Part shown: one piece after another, positions 23,211-33,078 of the stretch
How the letters are laid out: every line of letters begins with the position of its first letter
Numbering within the stretch: the first letter of the stretch is position 1
NCBI RefSeq assembly: GCF_001523745.2
Contig: NZ_CP013387.1
Location: 1,302,001 to 1,366,000, forward strand
From: Burkholderia mayonis
Lineage (GTDB): Bacteria > Pseudomonadota > Gammaproteobacteria > Burkholderiales > Burkholderiaceae
DNA: 64,000 bases
Direction of reading: 5' to 3'
Made by a program: the position numbers and the translations under genes
The notes under the pieces: generated by a model
The model's input: only the letters and a program-made list of their open reading frames with translations
Told to the model about the DNA's origin: nothing
The model's database searches: none

Positions 23211-23564
23211 TTAGTAGTGGTGGCGCATGCCGAGGGTCGACCATGCCTGCGCGCTTGCATCGGCGCCGCTCATGCCCTGCGCTTGCGCGTTGCCGTCGCC
23301 CTTACCGCTTACCGAGGAGGTGTTCGTATGGCCGGCGAAGGAGATCGTGCCGCTGCCGGTCACGTCCTTGCTCGAGCCTGCGATGGCGCCGGCCGCGCCG
23401 AGAGCTGCGCCTTTATCGGTCGCGGTGAAGGATCCTTTGCCATACACCGCCGCCGACGTTACGCCACCGCTGGTGGCGTCGCTCGACGAGGACGTGCCGG
23501 TACCACTCGCGAATGCCGCACCCGACACCGCGAGTACTGCTGCTGCGATCAGAAGCTTCTTCAT
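23211..23564 (-). CDS. secreted Gly/Ser/Thr-rich protein with one repeat unit
   Basis: A 117-residue exported protein (signal peptide MKKLLIAAAVLAVSGAAFAS). The mature chain has SGGVTSAAVYGKGSFTATDK, AGAIAGSSKDVTGSGTISF, AGHTNTSS, matching the second unit of the neighbour at 22504-23091. AGGAG precedes the ATG. It is the first gene of the cluster and probably its major product, judged only from position and small size. No cysteines are present. Confidence 0.75.
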   Translation of the reverse strand: MKKLLIAAAVLAVSGAAFASGTGTSSSSDATSGGVTSAAVYGKGSFTATDKGAALGAAGAIAGSSKDVTGSGTISFAGHTNTSSVSGKGDGNAQAQGMSGADASAQAWSTLGMRHHY

Positions 23565-23742
23565 GGCATAACTCCTATGGCGTGAACGTGGAGAAAAAGG
23601 GAAGGCTGCACGCCATCGGCCTTCCTCATTTAATTAGGATATCTAATATTAAAATTTATGTCGCAAATTCCATGGTGTTGTTTGGTTTATAAATTATCCA
23701 ATTTAATATGGGGTGGCGAATCGCCTTTAAACATTGGATTTT

Positions 23743-24135
23743 TTAATGCGCACGATGATGCAAGGCACATATCGCCAGCATGGAGCAATTAGGAGCCGTG
23801 CTTTCGAGTATTGGGGGAGAGAGGGGGCCGGGCACGAGGATAGCTTGCTTAGCCGCCACCTCGCTCGTATCGGTCAGTATCTTGCCTAAGATTCCGCTGA
23901 GCGGCTGTCCGATCATATACATTTGAGCAAGCTTGTATGGCGGCCGATATCCTCGATCAGGACAAGTACAGTTATGAATAACTGAAAATTCTAGGCGGTT
24001 CGATTGGGCAGCGCCGTGAACCATTGCTGATTTCGTCATGAAAAAATCAAATTTGGGGATTTTTTTATATATTGATGCGATGCCAACTGGATGAAAATAG
24101 GAAATATTTCCAACGCATTTTATCGCGTTATCCAT
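23743..24135 (-). CDS. hypothetical protein in low-GC region
   Basis: A 130-codon frame beginning MDNAIKCVGNISYFHPVG with GGGGAG eight bases before the ATG. It has no signal peptide and several cysteines. Base composition is clearly lower in GC than that of the chromosome genes to the left. I recognise no domain. It may be the remainder of a longer gene. It lies upstream of the secreted cluster in the same direction. Confidence 0.4.
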   Translation of the reverse strand: MDNAIKCVGNISYFHPVGIASIYKKIPKFDFFMTKSAMVHGAAQSNRLEFSVIHNCTCPDRGYRPPYKLAQMYMIGQPLSGILGKILTDTSEVAAKQAILVPGPLSPPILESTAPNCSMLAICALHHRAH

Positions 24136-25420
24136 AACAATCTCCCCAGATTGCTTGTATTAATCGAGTCGTCCATTGTCTCAAGCCGGAATTGCGACTC
24201 AGTGGGTGACGAGCAAGGTGCGTGCCAAATATTAAATTCTGAAGAGTTCCAGTGGGATAAGGGCTATGCTGGACAGGGATGGCGCGACTTCCTTGGTGTC
24301 CAGTCTCAAAAATGAAACCTGGCGACTAGGCTGAAGTGAGCGAACTACCATCAGTTGATATGGCGACCAACGAACAACGCCAGACATGACGCCGCTTCTT
24401 GCGTATCGAGCTTCCTTGTTTGCATGTCGTCTCAATTTTGATACATGAGGCGATCGGGTACATCATAACTTACTAAGGATTGTTGATCTGGTGCGAAATA
24501 ATCGTCCCTGTCTTAGTGATTTGGAAGTGAAAAATGCGTCTTGTCGAGGAAGGGACATCGCCTCCATAGCATTTTGCGAGATATTCTGGGGTGACGGATT
24601 TTGAAACATGCGATCAGTTTATAATTTCATAATTGCTGAGACATGAAGTTCGTCTATGCGTTTTCCTCGGATAAGGGCATCGGATGGAAACGGTCACGAG
24701 AAGGCGTGATTTTCGATTGAAACAATCGGCTCGCGAGCCGGTGTTCGAAATTTGAGAGGCAGGGCTGCCGTGCGATGGTGCCTTGCCTGGCATCTTTCTC
24801 GCTTCTCGAATCAATTTTGGTTTTGGAACAGCTGCCGGCGCGTCTGCCAGGGACGCACTCGGTCACGTGCTGGTCAGTCCGTTCGTTTTCGCTATCGTCC
24901 CGATAGACCGACGATCGCGCAGCCGAGCACTGCTGTAGGCGCAAACCCATGACACATCCGGCGTTCGAGAAGGTCGACGACGTGAGCGACGATTCGGGGT
25001 GAGCATGCGCAAGAGAATCGCGGTAGATTCAACGCGCCAAGAGATGTTGGTGCCAGAAATGTGGGCCGCGCGGGCTGGCATTTCGCCGAGCACGCGCTTA
25101 ATGAGAAGCGTTGCTGGAGGCTGCTTTGATCGCCCGCGTCGGTTTGCATAATTTTGTTCCTGACTACAGGCTGGCCTGACGCCCTGTGCGGATGCCAAGG
25201 AACAATCTTTCCGCAAGACGGTTTGCGTGAAATTGTTCTTGCATCGGACGAATGAGGCGAAGCTTTGGATGTTCCGACTGAGGCATGCACCTGCCACACG
25301 CCAGTGGATATTCATGTGCCGATTTGCTTGACCGCGTCCCATATCAGCTTGCATTCCCGTAAACACCCACTATCGTTAGTGCTATCTGGGATATAGGGAC
25401 TCAACTCACCGGGAGTGCGC
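24136..25420. other. low-GC, gene-poor region upstream of the Tn7-like module
   Basis: About 1.3 kb without a supported gene. Three loosely similar motifs run in one direction: TGAAACCTGGCGACTAGG near 24314, TGATACATGAGGCGATCGG near 24439 and TGAAACATGCGATCAG near 24603. These could be transposase-binding repeats at the left end of the module at 25421-29864, but I could not find a matching right end, so this stays open. Confidence 0.35.
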
Positions 25421-27460
25421 ATGGCAGCAGACGGTGATCGTGACGGCGGACCTGACTATTCGCGACGGATCATTGGTGGGCGAAGTATCGATGTCTCGCA
25501 GTGGGCTACACCCGATGAAGGGGCAATGGACAGCGCGCAGCGTGAACTTTACTTCGCTCGCAAGCGGGCCATTTCTCTATATCTGTCTGGCGCTTCCGAA
25601 AACACGATCAAACAGGCTACGTCTCTCGGAGCAAAGCAGGCCTATCGCCTGATTCGGGAGCGGTGTCTGGAAACGCATCCGGACGGCCGTCCATATGGTT
25701 GGCGAGGAATCGTGCCGTGGCTCAGGCTTAAGCCGTATCGTCGGCGCACCAAAGTTCAAATCGACCGGTTCGGTTCTGGCGGCGCAGGTGCACTGCAGAC
25801 ACTGCTCGATTGCCATCCAGATCTGCAACAGGCCTTCGAATCCCGCATCCGAACCAGCTATGCCAGCAAACGGCTGGTTGAAACCAATCATTCCCACAAG
25901 CGACATTGGGACTGGCTGATCAACCAGTTGCGGGACCTTGGCTATGAAGCCAGAGGGGAGTGGCCTTTCAATACGTCGAGCCGGGGCTATTACTCTATCC
26001 GACGCCATATCGAGAGAGTACTCGCGGCCGATCCACGCGCGCTGGCCGCCAAGACAGGTGGCCCGGACATGGTAGCAAAACTGAAGACCGGCGATGGTAG
26101 CAATCGTCCTGTGCTGAAATTTATGCAGCGGGTCGAAATGGATGCGCACAAACTCGATGGCCGATTCTGCGTTTCGATTCCGCTCGCGGATGGGGATTCC
26201 CAGGAAAAAATTGTCCATCGGCTTTGGGTTATCGTCATTCTGGAAGTCGTTTCTCGCGCCGTACTCGGATATTTCTTTAGCATGCGCCGGGAAGTGTCGA
26301 GCGATGATGTGATGAGTGCCGTGAAACGGGCATTGTGCCGATGGAGTGTGCGGCCGGTCAGCTTCTGTGATATGCCGTACTTGCCGGAAGCTGGGCTTCT
26401 TTCCTCACGAGGCGAACATTTCGTTGGCCTTTGCTGGGACGAAACCAGCGTGGATGGAGCCCTCGCTGAAACGAGTCAGCACATTCGAAACTCACTGCGC
26501 GACGCGGTTGGATCGATCCTACTGGAGCCGAGCAATGCGTTCTCCAAGAGGCGTAGCAAGGACGACCGCCCATTCATTGAATCCTTCTTTCGTAACCTTG
26601 CCGGTAGAGGCTTTCAGCGCCTCTCCAATACGACCGGAGCCAAACCTCAAGACCGCAAGGGAAAAATGCCTGAGGCGGTGGCGTTGGCCAGCCGTTTCCA
26701 GTATGAATATGCGGAAGAACTGCTGGATGTACTAATCGCCAATTACAACGCCTCACCGCATCGTGGAATCGGCAACCGAGCTCCACTTGCCTACGCAGAA
26801 TTCCTTTACCGCAATTCTCCGTCGCCGTTTCGGCGAGCCGACCCTGCGCTCGTCGAATCGCTGTTCAGCGTGCGGAAACGGTGTGTCGTTCGGGGCGGGG
26901 CTGCGGCGGGAAGAGCGCCGTTCGTGGAGTTCTTTTACGCTAGATATACCAATGAGGTGCTGCAAAGTCGGCATGACCTCGTCGGCTCGGAAATCTGGGT
27001 GGTCTGCCACAAGGAAAACGACTGTCGGGTTGCCATGGCGTCCACGCTGAACGGGATGTCGCTTGGCATACTGCGCGCTGCTCCGCCATGGAATTTGGCT
27101 CCGCACAGCCTCTCAGTGCGCAAGGCAATCAGCCAAGCGTGTTTACACGGACAGTTTTCGATTCCGGCCGGCGCCGATGCGATCGAAACCTTCATGAACT
27201 ATGTGGAGCGCCATGCGCATCACAAACTGCCCGTACATCCGGCGTACCTCGAAGCAAGACGAATTCTAGCGGAGGCGACTACGCAATCGATCGGTGAACG
27301 AATGCTGGATATGGCCATCGCCAGGAGCAAGGTGGATATGACTCGAGCCGTACAATCCCAGATGAAGTCTACGTCAGAACCCGCATCTATCGGACGAGGC
27401 ATACCACGCAGCGATGCCGGTATCGAACTTCCTCCCCGACGAATGGCTCGGTCAAAGTAG
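25421..27460 (+). CDS. TnsB-like DDE transposase (Mu/Tn7/Tn5053 group)
   Basis: A 679-residue transposase of the retroviral-integrase fold. The central part has VEMDAHKLDG (first Asp, residue 241), ETSVDGALAE (probable second Asp, 345) and PFIESFFRNL (Glu 387), followed by YNASPHRGIGNRAPLAY, typical of the Mu/TnsB C-terminal core. The N-terminal 230 residues are DNA-binding in this family. It is followed after 3 bases by the ATPase gene and then by tniQ. No TnsA-type endonuclease gene is adjacent, so transposition would be replicative or use TnsB alone. ATG at 25421 has GGGAG five bases upstream. Confidence 0.85.
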   Translation: MAADGDRDGGPDYSRRIIGGRSIDVSQWATPDEGAMDSAQRELYFARKRAISLYLSGASENTIKQATSLGAKQAYRLIRERCLETHPDGRPYGWRGIVPWLRLKPYRRRTKVQIDRFGSGGAGALQTLLDCHPDLQQAFESRIRTSYASKRLVETNHSHKRHWDWLINQLRDLGYEARGEWPFNTSSRGYYSIRRHIERVLAADPRALAAKTGGPDMVAKLKTGDGSNRPVLKFMQRVEMDAHKLDGRFCVSIPLADGDSQEKIVHRLWVIVILEVVSRAVLGYFFSMRREVSSDDVMSAVKRALCRWSVRPVSFCDMPYLPEAGLLSSRGEHFVGLCWDETSVDGALAETSQHIRNSLRDAVGSILLEPSNAFSKRRSKDDRPFIESFFRNLAGRGFQRLSNTTGAKPQDRKGKMPEAVALASRFQYEYAEELLDVLIANYNASPHRGIGNRAPLAYAEFLYRNSPSPFRRADPALVESLFSVRKRCVVRGGAAAGRAPFVEFFYARYTNEVLQSRHDLVGSEIWVVCHKENDCRVAMASTLNGMSLGILRAAPPWNLAPHSLSVRKAISQACLHGQFSIPAGADAIETFMNYVERHAHHKLPVHPAYLEARRILAEATTQSIGERMLDMAIARSKVDMTRAVQSQMKSTSEPASIGRGIPRSDAGIELPPRRMARSK

Positions 27461-27463
27461 CCT

Positions 27464-28444
27464 ATGACTTTGCTCCTGCCCGAGCATATCGATCCGCGGC
27501 ACTGCGTTGTCACTCGGCAATACGCGGTCTATACACCGCCGATGCACGAGATGATTAGTCAGATCGGTGACTGGATCGATCAGCAACGACCGGGAGGATA
27601 CATTTACGGTGCCTCACGACTTGGTAAATCGCGTTGCGTGCAGTGGTACGTCGAGACGGTACTGGAAGAACGCTTCCAGGCAGCGATTCCGCTCGTCGTG
27701 TGGAACCGCCGCCCAGACAGCCATACCAGCGAAGCTGCATTCTGGAACGAGATCATGCTTGCCTCCCGCTTTGAGTTTGCGACGCCGTCAAAGGCTATGC
27801 GGAAATCCGAGGCCGTACACCAGTGCATGCAGCGCTTCATCTCTATCGCGAACAACGCCTTCCGCAATTTCGTGGTTCTGTTGATCGACGAAGCTCAGGA
27901 TCTGACATTTAGGGAGTGGAAATGGCTCGTCGGATTGCAAAACGCGCTTGACTATGAGGGCTACTTGCTCAGTGTATTTTCCGTCGGGTCGCATCAAATG
28001 AGCTACCGGCATGAGTATATGGCTACCACCGGAAATGCTCATGTGGCGGCTCGCTTTATGGCAGCCCACGCTCGCTTTCATGGCCTGCGTTCTGCAAGCG
28101 AAATCGAATATGTTCTAAATGGCTACGACAACGATTCGGAATGGCCGAAAGGAAGCGGCATCACTTTTCTGGAATATTTTGCTCCAAGCGATTTTAAGGC
28201 TGGACGTAGGTTGGCAGAGTGTGCTGGCCTGTTATGGAAAGCCTTGATCGAACTTACACCGACAGCATCTCGCAAATATCTCGAATTCCCGATGCAGCAT
28301 GTTGCCTTGGTTATCGAATCGGTCTTGTATACGCTTTCGCACGGAACCGATTGGGAGATCGCAACATCCTACGAGTCCTGGCTCCGAGAACTGGGGAAAG
28401 TAAACTTATCAGACCACATGAGAATAATTTCGACAGGATCATGA
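27464..28444 (+). CDS. TnsC/TniB-like AAA ATPase of transposition
   Basis: A 326-residue AAA+ ATPase. Walker A is GASRLGKSR (around residue 48) and Walker B is VVLLIDEAQDL (about 140). This order and the neighbours identify it as the target-choice regulator (TnsC/TniB), which bridges the target selector TniQ and the transposase. It is translated in tandem: 3 bases after the TnsB-like stop, and with 1 base before the GTG of tniQ. Confidence 0.85.
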   Translation: MTLLLPEHIDPRHCVVTRQYAVYTPPMHEMISQIGDWIDQQRPGGYIYGASRLGKSRCVQWYVETVLEERFQAAIPLVVWNRRPDSHTSEAAFWNEIMLASRFEFATPSKAMRKSEAVHQCMQRFISIANNAFRNFVVLLIDEAQDLTFREWKWLVGLQNALDYEGYLLSVFSVGSHQMSYRHEYMATTGNAHVAARFMAAHARFHGLRSASEIEYVLNGYDNDSEWPKGSGITFLEYFAPSDFKAGRRLAECAGLLWKALIELTPTASRKYLEFPMQHVALVIESVLYTLSHGTDWEIATSYESWLRELGKVNLSDHMRIISTGS

Positions 28445-28445
28445 G

Positions 28446-29864
28446 GTGAGAGCATATCCATCCGTTAATTGGTGGCCGGAAAATCTTCGCCAATACGAAT
28501 CTCGTCTCTCGTTCGCGCTGCGCTTTTGTCGGTTGAATGGTATTTCATTCCGAAGGGGACTATCGTTTCTGGATCTAGATGTAATTGGTTACCAGTCGAT
28601 TGAACTTCGACATGTGGTACGCCTTGTCGATCTCTTACACGAAACACGATCTGTGGCAGAAACGGTTTTCACTCCAATGACACAGTTCTCCGGCCGTAAT
28701 CCTTATGCTCCTTCGCCTGATAAAATCGCCAGAAAAATTATTCGTTACTGTGAGCAATGCGCCCGGCATGGGTATCATAGTCATCTTTTCGAGTTGAATT
28801 GGATATCGAGGTGCCCATTCCACCTGATTGACCTTAAACAACTAGAAATTTCAAGGGGTGGGGCGTCGATTTCTATTGAGAGGATGAAAACACTTGACTA
28901 TCTGATGCTAGTGCATTGCCAAAGCTGGCCCAATGGAAATTCGAATTTTCCAGAAAAACAGGACCAAAAACGAATCGCTTCGCTCGTCGACTGGGTAGGC
29001 CGTGTAGACAAAGCTGCCGCCGCACTTAGCAGCGGCGAGTTTTGGGTCTCTGATGAGCATGAATACCTGGGAAAACCATCGCTCTCACAGTCACTGGGGC
29101 AAGTGCAGACTCTGTATCCCATGCCTGGATATGTCCAGCAGATCGTGGGTGGGACGGTTAATCAATGGAAATTTGAAGTCCGCTATTTCTCCGATCTCAT
29201 CAGCAAGGAACTTCAGCGTGTAGATGATTATGGCCTGGGATTTTTAACTGTTTTTGACTTCTACAAACGAATTGGCCCTCACTCTGACATCGCACCGCGA
29301 TATATCAGAACGCTACAGTCGCTTCAGGAGTGTCTGCGAGGAAGGCACCGTATTTGTAATTGCCGATGGAGGCGCGTGTATGACGGGCGTGAGATAAACT
29401 GGATTCAAATTCCTGCGGACGAAATACGGAGCGAGGGCTGGCTCTGTCCGTTCAGGGTTGCGCTAGAGGAACTCGAACTCGGTTGGGGCGGGGCTCGATG
29501 GTTGCGGCTTAACGCCGAGGCCCGGCGGGAACAAATACGGCTTGTCTCGCTGTCGCGTGGCCTGCACGATGCTGGGCTCATTCGATATGTAAACGGGGTT
29601 GTTATAGGGTTTGACGGATATCCTCATCCATATCAGGACCGATGGCCCTGTATCGAATGGTGCCGAACATCACCGATCACAGAATTGCTAAATGTCGCCG
29701 CTGAATGGGAAATTGAGGCGGCATTTTCCGCACTGGAATCGTGGTTGGATAGTATCGCCGCCGGAGCATCGCCGTTCGAGCGTGATGATCCGAAGTACGT
29801 GGTGCGACTGCGGGAATCGGGACGAGGGCTATGCCTACTGAAATGGTTTAGGGTCACGCCATAA
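28446..29864 (+). CDS. TniQ/TnsD-like target-selection protein
   Basis: A 472-residue protein starting at GTG. Its N-terminal part has RYCEQCARHGYHSHLFELNW followed by CPFHLIDL, the zinc-finger pattern of TniQ (Cys 102, Cys 105, then Cys-x-x-His). The rest is helical with further possible DNA-binding regions. In Tn7/Tn5053-like systems this protein picks the insertion site. Its length is between a short TniQ and a full TnsD, so it may recognise a specific site. Confidence 0.82.
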   Translation: MRAYPSVNWWPENLRQYESRLSFALRFCRLNGISFRRGLSFLDLDVIGYQSIELRHVVRLVDLLHETRSVAETVFTPMTQFSGRNPYAPSPDKIARKIIRYCEQCARHGYHSHLFELNWISRCPFHLIDLKQLEISRGGASISIERMKTLDYLMLVHCQSWPNGNSNFPEKQDQKRIASLVDWVGRVDKAAAALSSGEFWVSDEHEYLGKPSLSQSLGQVQTLYPMPGYVQQIVGGTVNQWKFEVRYFSDLISKELQRVDDYGLGFLTVFDFYKRIGPHSDIAPRYIRTLQSLQECLRGRHRICNCRWRRVYDGREINWIQIPADEIRSEGWLCPFRVALEELELGWGGARWLRLNAEARREQIRLVSLSRGLHDAGLIRYVNGVVIGFDGYPHPYQDRWPCIEWCRTSPITELLNVAAEWEIEAAFSALESWLDSIAAGASPFERDDPKYVVRLRESGRGLCLLKWFRVTP

Positions 29865-29979
29865 ACAGTCGGGCGATAACCATGAAAACTGGAAAATTCT
29901 ATGGCCGGCGCAGCGAGTAAATTGAGTTTGTCTCGTCTATTTTTAGTCCCATCTCATTTATTTCACTTAATTTTCGTCC

Positions 29980-30483
29980 TTATCGTAATTTTTCTGATCC
30001 AGCTTTCCGGGAGTCCATCCAGGCCAACCATCCGTGACGATATGCCCGTGCATCAACTAAAGCATGATGCACTCTGTTGTCGATTTGATAGTATGCGGAG
30101 ACAGCCTGGTCGTAGATCGATAAATCAATCAGCGGTCGAAGATCGAAATAATGTGAGGCTAGATTGACAGGGAGCGGCGAACCGAGCAGATCGAGCAAGA
30201 AACCAAAATCTGTTGCTGAATCGCACGCCACTTGGACGTTACGTGGGCAATCTGCAAACCACGTCTTGAGGTCAGATCTGGCTTGCACAGTTGAGCGTCG
30301 CGGACCGGTGAGAAGAAGTATGACTTCTCGCTTGACGAATTCAGTGCAATCAGCGAGGAGCCAAGTATCAGCAAGCTCCACGTAGAATTCTCGCTTTCCG
30401 TCTTCTGCCACAAGCGCCAAGCTTATGAGTTGTGGGGCAGCTTGCGAATATCCCGTGTACTCGGTATCCAGAAAGAGCAACAT
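29980..30483 (-). CDS. DEDD-family 3'-5' exonuclease
   Basis: A 167-residue protein with the exonuclease motifs in order: LLFLDTEYTG (Asp and Glu of ExoI, residues 6 and 8), ACDSATDFGFLLDLL (ExoII Asp), and VHHALVDARAYRHG (His-x4-Asp of ExoIII). It resembles small RNase T/oligoribonuclease-like enzymes. It faces the TniQ gene tail to tail and may be cargo of the transposition module. Its substrate (RNA or DNA) cannot be told. Confidence 0.75.
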   Translation of the reverse strand: MLLFLDTEYTGYSQAAPQLISLALVAEDGKREFYVELADTWLLADCTEFVKREVILLLTGPRRSTVQARSDLKTWFADCPRNVQVACDSATDFGFLLDLLGSPLPVNLASHYFDLRPLIDLSIYDQAVSAYYQIDNRVHHALVDARAYRHGWLAWMDSRKAGSEKLR

Positions 30484-30720
30484 AGTAGAGTTGTCTCCAG
30501 CACATCCATAGCTAAAAAGTAACCTTTCCCTTCTGAATTATGCCCCGAATGATGACAGTATGGTGCGTTAGCCTCAATGCCCAGGAATGCGATCAAAGGT
30601 AGTTCTTGCTCGCGAACTTTCGACGGGCCGCAGCGACACATTCAACGCCGTGTGCAGCACATCGGTGAAGATGCAGGGCAAAAGCGACGATGGGCGGGTA
30701 TGAGGCGTGCCCTTCATCGT

Positions 30721-30725
30721 GTGGT
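30721..30725. repeat. target duplication GTGGT, left copy of the outer transposon
   Basis: GTGGT immediately before the left terminal repeat; the second copy is at 60970-60974. Five bases is the normal length for Tn3-family insertion. Confidence 0.9.
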
Positions 30726-30810
30726 GGGGTCCCCTTGATTTTGATGTCGTTTACCGGGGTAGGCCGACCTAGTCCCGACAAGGCTTAGCGGTCTGCCCCT
30801 ACAAAAATAT
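30726..30810 (+). repeat. left terminal inverted repeat, outer transposon
   Basis: It starts GGGGTCCCCTTGATTTTGAT. The first 32 bases are identical to the inverted right end, and similarity continues through CGACAAGG and GGTCTGCCCCTA to AAAAATATC. This is longer than the usual 38-bp Tn3-family end. Confidence 0.9.
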
Positions 30811-30955
30811 CATTAAAAATCAAGCGGTTCCTATTTGCCCTCCGGCTTGCCTTCCACGCGCGCCCAATCAGTGAAATCCCTGACGCCGACGCGTTGCCGC
30901 CCCGATTTTTTGCCGCTACGCTCGTCAGTCCGTCCTTCGCCCAGGAGCGCGGCCG

Positions 30956-32289
30956 ATGGAACACTGGCGATTGTCCTACCTCGGCATGCGGCACATCCCG
31001 CATGAGCTGACCGAGTTCGAGCTGACCACCTTTTTCACGTTCTCGGCGAAGGAACGCGCGCTCATCGACGGGCGCCGCTCCCACCTTTACCGGCTGGCCG
31101 TCGCCCTGCACCTGGGCTTCGTGCGCATGACGGGCCGCACACTCGACGGGTTCAAGCAGGTTCCCAAGAGCCTCTGGCACCACCTCGGCGAGCAGCTCGG
31201 CATCACCCCGCCCGATATAGGCACGCTGCGATCGCTTTACGACGGCCGGGCCGACACGCTGGTCGACCATCAAGTGCTCGCCTATCAGGCGCTGGGCTTC
31301 CGGCCGATGGCCGAGCATCAGCTCCGCTACGTTGTACGCTGGCTCAAGGAGCGGCTTTCCGGCCGCCAGGACCGCAGCAGCGCGCTGTTCGACCTCAAGT
31401 GCTGGCTCTACGAGCATCGCGTCCTGATCGTCCAGGACCGCACGCTCCGGCAGTTGATCGTGCAGGCTGTGCAGGATGTCGAGGCCGCGCTCACACGCAG
31501 CCTTGAGGCGGCGTATGGCGAGGCCACGCTCGACCAATGGGGCCTGCTGCTGCCGCGGCCGGAGGCCGGAGGCACGACGAGCCTTCAGCAATGGCTGTGG
31601 TCGGTGCCGCTGCGCAACTCGACGCACCAGATGGGCGAGCTCTTCAACAAGATCGACCGGCTGACCAAGCTCGGCATCCAAGCCGGCTGGCCCGCAGCCT
31701 GCACCGAGGCGGTCGTGCGGCATTACGCGCGGCGCTGTGCCAATCGCCCGCCATCGGTGAGCAAGCGCATCCGGCAGCCGTCGCGGCGGCTCGAAACCGC
31801 ATGCTTCATGCGGTACGCGTTGTGCGTGGCCACGGACCAGCTGCTCTGGATGCTCGGCCGCTGGCTGCGAAAAATCGTCAACGAGGCCAGCCGCAAGGTT
31901 GATGCCGCCCGCCCCGATCTGAAGGCGCAACTGCGCGACTTCGCCGACGCCGTGAAGGCGCTGGCCGCGGACACTGAGTTGACGCGCGACGAGCTCGCCG
32001 AGCAGTTGAACACGCTGGCCGATACCGCGCTCACGCAGAGCGGCCCCAGCCGGGCCAGCCTCGTGCGCGTGCAGTTGCTCGTCAAGCAGCGCGTCGCGCG
32101 CGCCATGCTCGCGAAGCTGCTGTCGTTGCCGTTTGCGGCACAAGCCGCGCACCCCGTCATCGATGCGTTGGAGCGGCTGCGCGAGATCTACGGGCGCGGC
32201 GAGCGCGCGCTTCTGGAGGACACGGCGATTCATTTGGGCCGCGGCTGGCAGCGCGCGATCGAAGACGAAGATCGCGTGCGTGCGCTGAT
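30956..32289 (+). pseudogene. tnpA: Tn3-family transposase of the outer transposon, N-terminal part
   Basis: The first 444 codons of a transposase that cuts and joins the transposon ends. It begins MEHWRLSYLGMRHIPHELTE (DUF4158-type N-terminal domain). The frame is broken at 32289 by the IS21-family element. Joined to the part from 35661, with one GCTGAT copy, the frame reads RVRALIAFEWATLSAL without a break and gives 978 residues, the normal family size. In its present form the gene should be inactive unless the IS21 element excises precisely. CAGGAG precedes the ATG. Confidence 0.9.
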
Positions 32290-32679
32290 GTGAACGCCGG
32301 TCCAAATCCGACACTAAACGACGGCGTTCTGGAATTGAGCGTTTGAAGTGGCCGTGCTTGGAAGATGATGTTTGCGGGGTAGCGACGCTGCGGATGCCTG
32401 ACGCTTTGCGCGTCGGAGGGAGCCCGTAGGGCGAGTGCAGACGCGCAAAGCGCGTTGAGGGATGACGGCGCGGATCGGTTGCGGTAGAAAGGCACACCGC
32501 CGAAGAAACAACCGGCGCGACACCGGTCAAACCGCCAAGTTCACCCCGGGGTCGCGCCACACTGGACACAGGTGCGGGGCCACGGGGCCAAGCACAGGGA
32601 CACGTGCAGCCGCAGTATTCCACGGCTGGGCGGACCCTGTCGATATCGACCTGCCATCGGCGTTCCACGGGGACCGCCG

Positions 32680-33078
32680 ATGCTGCCCACGGGCCGCTTC
32701 TTCCTGTGCGCCCGCTGCCGGGCGCAGGTGTTCATTTGCCGCCGCTGCGATCGAGGCCAGATCTATTGCGCCGGCGGCTGTGCGCAAGCGGCCCGGCGCG
32801 CGAGCTTGCGCGAAGCGGCTCAGCGTTACCAGAGTTCTCGCCGCGGGCGTCTTGCCCATGCGCAGCGCGCCCGTCGTTATCGAGCGCGACACAATAAAGT
32901 GACGCATCACGGTTCACCTGCGACGGGGCCCAGTGCTCTACTGCCAGCGGACTCGATGCGCGCCGCTGTCACTCACAGTCGTGTCGCGGCATCGGCGCCG
33001 GCGACAACGCATTGCCATCGATGCGGCTGCGCCTGTTCGCCATTCGTGCGCCTTGGCCCGTTCGAGGAGGCTCTAAAG
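32680..33078 (+). CDS. cysteine-rich zinc-ribbon accessory protein, in frame with istA
   Basis: A 133-codon stretch starting [18 protein letters not shown], with [16 protein letters not shown] and a basic tail ([20 protein letters not shown]), which is a small zinc-ribbon protein found ahead of istA in some IS21 elements. A second CHRCGC follows. No stop separates it from istA: the frame runs straight through the GTG start at 33079 to 34578. A 632-residue fusion could therefore be made from ATG 32680, or istA could start independently. Confidence 0.6.

Noticed and set aside
25421..29864. CRISPR-associated transposon
   Set aside because: No cas gene or repeat array is seen within the window; only TnsB-, TnsC- and TniQ-like genes are present.
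29901..30167. Plus-strand 88-codon frame with a hydrophobic segment
   Set aside because: It overlaps the 3' end of the exonuclease gene on the other strand; the hydrophobic part comes from AT-rich non-coding sequence.
30785..32668. Long minus-strand open frame over the outer tnpA N-terminal part
   Set aside because: It is the antisense of the Tn3-family transposase; high GC keeps opposite frames open. No family motif is visible.
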